This document shows positions 1 through 6,103 of a stretch of DNA of 34,724 nt, in pieces. The stretch covers positions 1 to 34,724 of the forward strand of contig CAZTVM010000007.1 in the NCBI GenBank assembly GCA_964617065.1, in the 5' to 3' direction. Position 1 is the first letter of the stretch; each line of letters opens with the position of its first letter. The stretch is from JAVBNU01 sp964617065 (GTDB taxonomy: Bacteria > Cyanobacteriota > Vampirovibrionia > Gastranaerophilales > Gastranaerophilaceae). The position numbers and the translations under genes were made by a program. The notes beneath the pieces were generated by a model, which was given only the letters and a program-made list of their open reading frames with translations, had not been told where the DNA came from and did no database searches.

Positions 1-883
1 TTTCCGACAAAATTGAACACATTGATGATTTAGTTTTTAAGTCGTCCATTTTAATTTCAAATTCGTTTTTGTAAGAGTCATTAATGGCTTTTTTAATCAA
101 TTTTTTAGGTATAATATCTTCAAATTCACCATTTTTAATGATATAAATTTTATCTTTTTCGTGCAAAATTGCAGAAATCGAATCATGGACTTCTTTAGCA
201 TCATTGTCCAAAAGAATAAAAATAGGTATTTTGATTAAATCTTTGTTATCCACATACCAGCGTGCGACTTGATTTTTACCACCTGCTGAAATTAAGTGTA
301 TACCGTATTTATCGAAATTGAAATCTAATAAATTAGCAAAAACCGGCAGCAAAATTTCTTCAGTAATTCCTTCGCATAGAACTACTTTTTCTAATGGAAA
401 TTTCAAATTTTTTGTTTCCCTTAATTTTTTAGTAGATAAATTGTTATTGAGCAGAGCATGAAGCCTTGAAAGATTTATAGGCAGATTTTCGTTGTCAGAT
501 TTTAGCTTCAGTAAATCGGAGATATTTAATTTTGTATTAAAAAATTCGCCTGATTGATTATCAAGTAAATAAAGTGTTTTTGCTTCATCTCGCAAGATAT
601 GAGCGATTTTGTCATCGTCATTTTTGCAAATATGATTTTCTTTTAAGAGATTTTCTACAGAATTATTCCAGATTATTTCAACAATTTCAGATATTAATTT
701 ATCGTCTAAATCAGCCAATTTTTTTAAGCTATATTTCGGTGAAATTAAATTGTTAAAGATAATATCGTAAAAAACACGACGGTATTTGAATTTAGGGTGT
801 TTAAAACGAGTCAATCTATCAAGTGAGCGAAAGAGCTCCTCTTTTGTCATTAGTTTGTATTTTAGAGCATTTAATTGTAACAT
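1..883 (-). CDS. OLD-type TOPRIM domain protein, partial (C-terminus outside window)
   Basis: Open frame of 294 codons from ATG at 883 to the window edge. Residues 1-160 are a helical, Lys/Leu-rich region I do not recognise. Residues 165-262 look like the TOPRIM nuclease domain of the OLD family: a VVLCEG-ITEE strand-loop with the metal-ligand Glu near 171, a Gly-Gly-Lys turn near 201-203, an ILLDND strand with acidic residues at 226 and 228, and a GEFED motif near 252-256. No Walker A or ABC ATPase precedes the TOPRIM domain, unlike classical OLD proteins, which are ATPase-TOPRIM fusions. OLD-family nucleases act on DNA and some serve in phage defence; a role here is inference. No clear Shine-Dalgarno precedes 883; a second ATG lies at 850. 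It is divergent from the peptidase-like gene at 962. Confidence is good for a TOPRIM fold, low for function. Confidence 0.7.
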   Translation of the reverse strand, partial: MLQLNALKYKLMTKEELFRSLDRLTRFKHPKFKYRRVFYDIIFNNLISPKYSLKKLADLDDKLISEIVEIIWNNSVENLLKENHICKNDDDKIAHILRDEAKTLYLLDNQSGEFFNTKLNISDLLKLKSDNENLPINLSRLHALLNNNLSTKKLRETKNLKFPLEKVVLCEGITEEILLPVFANLLDFNFDKYGIHLISAGGKNQVARWYVDNKDLIKIPIFILLDNDAKEVHDSISAILHEKDKIYIIKNGEFEDIIPKKLIKKAINDSYKNEFEIKMDDLKTKSSMCSILSE

Positions 884-961
884 AATATATAAAATTTTAG
901 CCTAAAATAGCAATATATTTCAAGTTATTGTTTTATATTAAGTAGTAATAGGTAAGTTAGA

Positions 962-2404
962 ATGAATAATATTTCAATTGGTACGTTTCATGTAAACAAC
1001 GGTACGAGAGCTTTATCGAGTTCTTTGAATAGTAGCGTGCAAAAAAAAGACGATAAGAATAAGAATAGAAATATTACATTTAAGCAACAATATGCAACTG
1101 CTGATATAGTTCAACCGAAACCGATATCACTTGTGACAAAGCAAGAACAACAGATGTATAATGTGGTTTCAGCTTCTTTAAAAAAGAATGGAAAAAGCCA
1201 GCTTAATAATTTGCTGAAAACTGGGAGACTTTTAGACAAAAAATCGAATAATAAATCGTCTACACTGGAAAATTTATATAAAATTGCGACAACAGAAAGA
1301 GTCAGAGGACTAAGTCAATCAAAGGTTTTGCAAGAAACGGTAGCTACATTGGATAATCCGTTTTTAATAACACAAAAATTTGGTGATATTCCTAAAAAAT
1401 TACAAAATGAAATTTTAAATGAAGAAAATAATCGAGCAAAAAATAGTCTGGAAAATAGTACATCATTGTTAAATTTATACAACCAAAAAAAATCTGAAGA
1501 TATGCAGCCACACTTGACCTCGAGAGATTTGAATGTTAAATCGAATTGTTGTGTAGCAGCTAGTATCGAGTTTAATATTGCGCATAGGACACCGGCAGAG
1601 TTTTCGAGAATGGTCGAACAGCTTACTTCGCCTAACATTGCTGTTACAAAAACGATACCGACAGCAGCTGTTTCAGAAAATACAGTCGATGCTATGTGGC
1701 TGTTGAATGAATTTGGTACTAAATACAAATTTGAAGGCTGGGATAAGGTTTCAGTGGTTTTAAATCCCGATAGAAATGCAATAATCAGAGCTCGAGTTCA
1801 AAATACATACAAAGATAAGTCCGAGCGTTCACTCGTCGATGTTTTAATGCAATCAATGCTCATGAATGTTGGGTCTCAACAGTCTTATAACTCTTTGACA
1901 GACTTGAGAACAGGAAAATTCAACAGTGACAATGAAGGCTTAACAAATATTGAAAAAAACTACGTAGAGAGCCTTGCTACCGGTAAAAATACGATTTTAG
2001 TAACTTACCAAATAATTGATGAAAATAGTAATCTGCTTGGATACGAATGCGAATTGAGCGAAATGAAAAAACATATAACAGACGCTTTAAATATCGGAGA
2101 AAATGTTATAATCGGCTACACTTACACAGAGCCTGATGGAAAAATAAGTAAAAATGGTCATGAAATAACAATATTAGGTACTGAAAAAGATAAGTACGGA
2201 ACAGAATACTTTATATGTAAAGACACTGACAATGAGTCTTCCGCACCGATAAAATACAAGATTGATGAATTTTTACCTAAAATCCACCATGCCGGGTTGC
2301 CAAAGTCTGTATTAAAAAATAATGTTGAATTTATAGATAATTGGGTTGAAGTAATGGAACAATATAAAGCTAGCCGTTCATCAAATGGAATTCAAGCCGT
2401 TTAA
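962..2404 (+). CDS. putative papain-like cysteine peptidase (hypothetical, 480 aa)
   Basis: Protein of 480 aa with no signal peptide or membrane helix. The first 60 residues are Asn/Ser/Lys-rich and disordered-looking, with the short element NITFK at 37-41. Residues 60-180 are mostly helical. From about 190 a pattern resembling papain-like (C39-like or bacterial transglutaminase-like) folds appears: Cys196-Cys197 at the start of a helix (NCCVAAS), later Gly-His400-Glu followed by a strand (ITILG), then Asp421 after a strand (YFICKD). That is Cys, His, Asp in the papain order and spacing. The family is inferred from this pattern only; I cannot name a database family. A weak Shine-Dalgarno (AGGTAAG) precedes the ATG. 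The gene is monocistronic-looking, divergent from the TOPRIM gene, and followed by about 120 bases before yidC. Confidence 0.6.
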   Translation: MNNISIGTFHVNNGTRALSSSLNSSVQKKDDKNKNRNITFKQQYATADIVQPKPISLVTKQEQQMYNVVSASLKKNGKSQLNNLLKTGRLLDKKSNNKSSTLENLYKIATTERVRGLSQSKVLQETVATLDNPFLITQKFGDIPKKLQNEILNEENNRAKNSLENSTSLLNLYNQKKSEDMQPHLTSRDLNVKSNCCVAASIEFNIAHRTPAEFSRMVEQLTSPNIAVTKTIPTAAVSENTVDAMWLLNEFGTKYKFEGWDKVSVVLNPDRNAIIRARVQNTYKDKSERSLVDVLMQSMLMNVGSQQSYNSLTDLRTGKFNSDNEGLTNIEKNYVESLATGKNTILVTYQIIDENSNLLGYECELSEMKKHITDALNIGENVIIGYTYTEPDGKISKNGHEITILGTEKDKYGTEYFICKDTDNESSAPIKYKIDEFLPKIHHAGLPKSVLKNNVEFIDNWVEVMEQYKASRSSNGIQAV

Positions 2405-2465
2405 ATTGTCCATAAATTATTATAAAAATACTCGTCTGTAACAAAATAATATAAATAATTTTTTT

Positions 2466-2496
2466 TTGAATATTTTTGTTTTATGATGTGTATAAG
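2466..2496 (+). promoter_or_regulatory. candidate promoter of yidC-queA
   Basis: TTGAAT at 2466-2471 is followed after 17 bases by TGTATA (2489-2494), overlapping TATAAG (2491-2496). It lies about 30 bases upstream of the GTG start, with GGAG at about 2516. The -10 match is modest, so this is tentative. Confidence 0.3.
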
Positions 2497-2526
2497 ACAG
2501 TTTAGAGAGAAAATTGGAGTATAAAA

Positions 2527-3588
2527 GTGGATTTTAATACATTAACAGTAGAAATACTAAATCAATTTGGTACATTTTTTGGAAATTATGGAATAGCGAT
2601 AATCGTTTTAACAGTAATAATAAGACTTTGCATGTGGCCGCTCAGTGTGTCACAACAACGTTCAATGAAGACTATGCAATCGCTACAACCTAAAATGAAA
2701 TTGATACAGGAGCGTTATAAAAACGATCCTCAAACAATGCAAAAGAAAATGATGGAATTTTATAAGGAAAACAAATTTAATCCATTTTCAGGTTGTTTGC
2801 CCATGCTTATACAGCTACCTATTTTTATTGTTTTGTATTCAGCCTTGATGAGTCCACAATTTATACAAGCAGCAGGAGATGCGAAATTTTTATTTATCGA
2901 TAGACTTGACGCTACGCTTCGAGGGAATGCAGGAGTTTCTGACGATGGTTCTTTCAATGTTTCAGGTCATGACATGTTTTTTGCTGGAAAGACAGCGAAA
3001 GTCTTTTTAAAAATGCCCAACGGAGAAGAACAAATTTTAGAAGATGTAAAAATTCAGTCACCTAAAAATGCGGTTAAGGTACAAGGTAAAATTACACCGT
3101 CTGAGCCGGTTGATTTGAAAGTAAGTATTGATGAATTTGATTTAAAATTTTCGCAATTGCAAAATATAGAACGAGCTGAACTGACTGTTACTAACCAGAC
3201 AACCAGAGAAGTTGAAAATTTAATTTTAATAAAAAATAATGACAATTTAATCGCTTCAGTGCCAACGGTTGGTATTGAAAGCACAATGCACTATGATGTG
3301 TTGATTTTAGTTTTGATTTTTGGCGGCACAATGTTTTTGACCCAAAAAGTTATGCTTGCTACTAATAAAAATCAGCCGCAAGACCAAATGCAGCAAGCTA
3401 TGCAAAAATCGATGGGAACGATGATGCCGATAATGCTTATGGCAACTTTTATATTCATTCCTATTCCTGCAGGTGTTTTGCTATATCTAGTTACAAGCAA
3501 TTTTATACAAATTATTCAAACGGTGATTATTAATAAACAATTAGAATTAGAGGGGAAAAAGCCTAAAGTTGAAGTTATAAATGAATAA
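2527..3588 (+). CDS. yidC: membrane protein insertase YidC, cyanobacterial-type with large periplasmic-loop insert
   Basis: Inserts and folds inner-membrane proteins, alone or with SecYEG. 353 aa, starting with GTG at 2527 behind a good GGAG. The core helix near 20-38 carries the conserved hydrophilic-groove Arg33 (VIIRL). The cytoplasmic hairpin 45-85 is charged (QPKMKLIQERY, KENKFNPFSGC), then helices near 88-108, 256-276, 298-318 and about 318-334. Between the second and third of these helices lie about 125 residues (126-252) of soluble, beta-rich sequence; E. coli YidC has its periplasmic domain elsewhere, after its first helix. Cyanobacterial YidC has an insert at this position, as I recall. 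The N-terminal extra helix of proteobacterial YidC is absent. It overlaps queA by 8 bases, so the two are co-translated. The rnpA/rpmH neighbours common near yidC are not here. Confidence 0.93.
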   Translation: MDFNTLTVEILNQFGTFFGNYGIAIIVLTVIIRLCMWPLSVSQQRSMKTMQSLQPKMKLIQERYKNDPQTMQKKMMEFYKENKFNPFSGCLPMLIQLPIFIVLYSALMSPQFIQAAGDAKFLFIDRLDATLRGNAGVSDDGSFNVSGHDMFFAGKTAKVFLKMPNGEEQILEDVKIQSPKNAVKVQGKITPSEPVDLKVSIDEFDLKFSQLQNIERAELTVTNQTTREVENLILIKNNDNLIASVPTVGIESTMHYDVLILVLIFGGTMFLTQKVMLATNKNQPQDQMQQAMQKSMGTMMPIMLMATFIFIPIPAGVLLYLVTSNFIQIIQTVIINKQLELEGKKPKVEVINE

Positions 3589-4642
3589 TTTGTCTTTAAA
3601 TGATTTTGATTATAATTTACCTGAAAGTTTGATTGCTCAGTATCCATGCGAAAAACGAGAAAATTCAAAACTTATGGAGCTTGATAAAAATGCGCAAACA
3701 ATTTCACACCGTCATTTTTTTGACATAGTAGACTTGCTTAATGAAAACGATTTGCTCGTTTTGAATAATACAAAAGTAATTCCAGCTAGGATTTACGCAA
3801 AAAAAAGACAAACTGATGCTAAAATTGAGATTTTTTTGCTAAAGCCAATAGACAAAGCGCAAAACTCATATGAATGTCTGATTAAGCCCTCAAAAAGAGT
3901 TGTTTCTAATACTTTTTTGGATATCGCAAAAAATGTATCTGCTCAAATTATCAATAAACTTGATGAAGATGGAAAATGGGCAGTGAAATTTAATTGTGAA
4001 GATGAATTTTCTGAAGTGTTGGCTAAAGTCGGCATAGTTCCTTTGCCTCCTTATATCGAACGAAAAATGACGAGTGAGGAGTTAAAGAAATTAGATTTTG
4101 AACGTTATCAAACTGTTTATGCCGAGAAAGCAGGTTCTGTTGCTGCTCCTACAGCCGGCTTACATTTTACAAAAGAGATCCTTGACAAGTTAAAAGCAAA
4201 AGGTGTTGAAATTGCATATGTAACATTGAATGTCGGTTTAGGTACATTTAAGCCTGTTAAATGCGAAAATGTTTTAGAGCATAAAATGGATTCTGAAACG
4301 TTTGAAATTAGTGAAAAAACAGCAAGTACGATTAATAATGCATTGCAAAATGAAAAAAGAATTGTCGCTGTAGGTACGACTACAGTCAGAACACTAGAGA
4401 CAACAATGGCTAAGCATGGTAAAATATTGCCTATTAAAGACGAATCTCGACTGTTTATATACCCAGGATACAAATTTCAAATTGTAGACAAGCTTATTAC
4501 AAATTTTCATTTGCCTAAATCAACTTTAATAATGTTAGTGTCAGCATTTGCAGGTAAAGAATTTATTTTTAATGCTTATGAAGAAGCTATTGCAAATGCT
4601 TATAGATTTTACAGTTATGGCGATTGTATGTTCATTCACTAG
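3581..4642 (+). CDS. queA: S-adenosylmethionine:tRNA ribosyltransferase-isomerase QueA
   Basis: Transfers and isomerises the ribosyl group of SAM onto preQ1-modified tRNA to give epoxyqueuosine at the wobble position of GUN anticodons. 353 aa, the usual length. Family motifs visible: N-terminal DFDYNLPESLIAQYP; LVLNNTKVIPAR near 58-69; PLPPYI near 147; the YQTVYA...GSVAAPTAGLHFT block near 170-192; GLGTFKPV near 220; TTVRTLE near 265; and the C-terminal LITNFHLPKSTLIMLVSAF. The ATG lies inside the last codons of yidC, so translation is probably coupled. It ends in TAG. The next gene downstream, rpmB, is convergent, with a hairpin terminator between them. Confidence 0.96.
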   Translation: MNNLSLNDFDYNLPESLIAQYPCEKRENSKLMELDKNAQTISHRHFFDIVDLLNENDLLVLNNTKVIPARIYAKKRQTDAKIEIFLLKPIDKAQNSYECLIKPSKRVVSNTFLDIAKNVSAQIINKLDEDGKWAVKFNCEDEFSEVLAKVGIVPLPPYIERKMTSEELKKLDFERYQTVYAEKAGSVAAPTAGLHFTKEILDKLKAKGVEIAYVTLNVGLGTFKPVKCENVLEHKMDSETFEISEKTASTINNALQNEKRIVAVGTTTVRTLETTMAKHGKILPIKDESRLFIYPGYKFQIVDKLITNFHLPKSTLIMLVSAFAGKEFIFNAYEEAIANAYRFYSYGDCMFIH

Positions 4643-4675
4643 ATGAAGTATTTATGAGCGTTTATTACAACACAA

Positions 4676-4696
4676 AAGCGTGCTGTTCGCACGCTT
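4676..4696 (-). terminator. intrinsic terminator of rpmB (possibly bidirectional)
   Basis: Perfect 8-bp stem AAGCGTGC / GCACGCTT around the 5-base loop TGTTC. On the minus strand the stem is followed by TTTTGTG, 28 bases beyond the rpmB stop. It may also stop queA transcripts, but the plus strand lacks a T run after the stem. Confidence 0.75.
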
Positions 4697-4724
4697 AAAA
4701 AAGATATTAACCATTGTCGAAAAG

Positions 4725-4916
4725 TTATACAGCTCGTTGAACTTTGTTAGCTCTTAAACAAGAAGTACAAACTTTAATTCTTTTGACGGTGCCGTTCATA
4801 CAAACTTTTACAGATTGCAAATTAGGTGATTGTCTGTAAACATTTTGTTTGTGAGAGAACGATAATTTAGCTGATTTCAATGGTGTTTTACCACATATAT
4901 CACATTTGTTAGACAT
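4725..4916 (-). CDS. rpmB: 50S ribosomal protein bL28
   Basis: Small basic protein of the large ribosomal subunit. 63 aa, typical length. Begins SNKCDICGK, with a CxxC pair at 5 and 8 and a second CTSC pair near 51-54, as in the zinc-ribbon (C+) form of bL28. The central stretch VKVCMNGTVKRIKVCTSCLRA is the family signature region. A strong Shine-Dalgarno (GAAAGGA) precedes the ATG and a good promoter lies 37 bases upstream of the start. It is a single-gene unit between convergent queA and divergent thioredoxin. Confidence 0.95.
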   Translation of the reverse strand: MSNKCDICGKTPLKSAKLSFSHKQNVYRQSPNLQSVKVCMNGTVKRIKVCTSCLRANKVQRAV

Positions 4917-4952
4917 AATTAAATCCTTTCAGTATTGTCATATTGTAGTTAT

Positions 4953-4981
4953 ACTATAGCTGAAAGATATTTCAATAGCAA
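4953..4981 (-). promoter_or_regulatory. rpmB promoter
   Basis: On the minus strand, TTGCTA (4976-4981), a 17-base spacer and TATAGT (4953-4958), followed by the rpmB leader and its GAAAGGA site. The spacing is ideal, with 4/6 and 5/6 matches to the sigma-70 consensus. Confidence 0.55.
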
Positions 4982-5022
4982 GGAAAATTAAATTTTCATG
5001 TAAAAAAATATTAACTTATTTT

Positions 5023-5051
5023 TTGCCTAAATAGGTTATTTATTATAGTAT
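5023..5051 (+). promoter_or_regulatory. candidate thioredoxin promoter
   Basis: TTGCCT (5023-5028) lies 15 bases before TATAGT (5044-5049) and 17 before the overlapping TAGTAT (5046-5051). It is about 42 bases upstream of the start codon, in the divergent rpmB/trxA gap. Confidence 0.35.
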
Positions 5052-5092
5052 AAAGATAATCTAAAATAGAAAAAAGGGAAAAGGAGAGCATT

Positions 5093-5416
5093 ATGTCAAA
5101 CATTACTGAATTGAATGAAGAAAATTTTAAAGAAAAAGTAGTCGAGTCAAATAAACTTACAGTAGTTGATTTTTGGGCAACATGGTGCGGCCCTTGTCGA
5201 AAACTTGGTCCTGTGTTAGACGAAATAGCTGATGAAATGCCCGAAGAAATAAATATTTATAAAGTTAACGCAGATGAAAATATGAAAATTGCGAAAGAAT
5301 ACTCTGTCAGTGGGTTGCCTAGCTTATTAATATTTAAAGATGGTCAACCAGTAGAGAGATTAGTGGGCTTGATGCCTAAAACTAATATTATTAATAACAT
5401 TAAAAAACACTTATAA
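5093..5416 (+). CDS. trxA: thioredoxin
   Basis: Cytoplasmic dithiol-disulfide oxidoreductase. 107 aa, the usual single-domain length. The active site WCGPC is at 31-35 inside the classic DFWATWCGPCRK block, the buried Asp is near 26, and the cis-Pro loop SGLPSLL has Pro76. The Shine-Dalgarno AAGGAGAG stands 6-8 bases before the ATG. It is followed after 69 bases by the Cys-cluster protein, which appears to have its own promoter, so the two are probably separate transcripts. Confidence 0.96.
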   Translation: MSNITELNEENFKEKVVESNKLTVVDFWATWCGPCRKLGPVLDEIADEMPEEINIYKVNADENMKIAKEYSVSGLPSLLIFKDGQPVERLVGLMPKTNIINNIKKHL

Positions 5417-5473
5417 TGTATATAAATTGTAACGCACAGAGTTAAAAAGCTTTATTTTCTTTTGTTTAAAAAC

Positions 5474-5486
5474 TATAATGTATTTA
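5474..5486 (+). promoter_or_regulatory. -10 element giving a probable leaderless start
   Basis: TATAAT at 5474-5479 occupies exactly positions -12 to -7 relative to the ATG at 5486, so transcription would begin at the A of the start codon. There is no Shine-Dalgarno before this ATG. The -35 region is weak. Confidence 0.5.
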
Positions 5487-6079
5487 TGAAAAATATTACA
5501 GAAATTTTGAATGAAGAAATCGTGTTTGAGTCTGCACCGCAGGAATTGTGTTTGAAATGCGGCAAGTGTTGCACAGCAATAACCAGTTCTTACACGAATG
5601 CAGCAATTGTTGAAATGGCAGAAAACAATGAGGAAGAAGCTAAAATTTTCGTCAACACTTTTAAACCCTATCAAAGTATTGACGAAGCTAGATTAGCTAA
5701 TCCTGAGCAAGTCGATAAAGTGCTTTTGAAATTTATTAAAAATAAGAAATTAGATGAAAACGAAGTAACTTTTTATTACTGTCCTCATTTGACAGAGGAG
5801 AACTTGTGCGCAGTACATTCGCAACGCCCAGATTGCTGCAGGCGTGCGCCAAACAATGCATGGTCTTTATTTCCTGATGGGTGTGGCTACGAGGGCTGGC
5901 TTTTTGCCCAACGAGAAAAGCACAAAAAAATTGTTCGCAAGTTAAAGGAAATTTTGTATGAAATTGAAATGATGGAAAAAGCATCAGACAACAACGTTAA
6001 TTCATCTAACAGTGAAGTTAAAGGCAAAATTATAAACAAAATAAAAAGTTACGAACAATATGGTTCGCAAAATTGGTAA
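5486..6079 (+). CDS. YkgJ-type Fe-S/zinc cluster-binding protein
   Basis: About 197 aa from ATG 5486; an in-frame TTG at 5462 would add 8 residues but has no ribosome site. The N-terminal cluster CLKCGKCC (Cys22, 25, 28, 29) and the later YYCPHL (Cys99), LCAVH (Cys108) and RPDCC (Cys117, 118) form the pattern of the YkgJ/UPF0153 family (CxxCxxCC...C...C...RPxxC), thought to bind a metal or Fe-S cluster. Function is not established for the family. A charged, Asn/Ser-rich C-terminal tail follows residue 150. It lies between thioredoxin and polA. Translation appears leaderless. Confidence 0.8.
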   Translation: MKNITEILNEEIVFESAPQELCLKCGKCCTAITSSYTNAAIVEMAENNEEEAKIFVNTFKPYQSIDEARLANPEQVDKVLLKFIKNKKLDENEVTFYYCPHLTEENLCAVHSQRPDCCRRAPNNAWSLFPDGCGYEGWLFAQREKHKKIVRKLKEILYEIEMMEKASDNNVNSSNSEVKGKIINKIKSYEQYGSQNW

Positions 6080-6103
6080 ATAAATAGCTTAGTAAAAAAG
6101 GTT

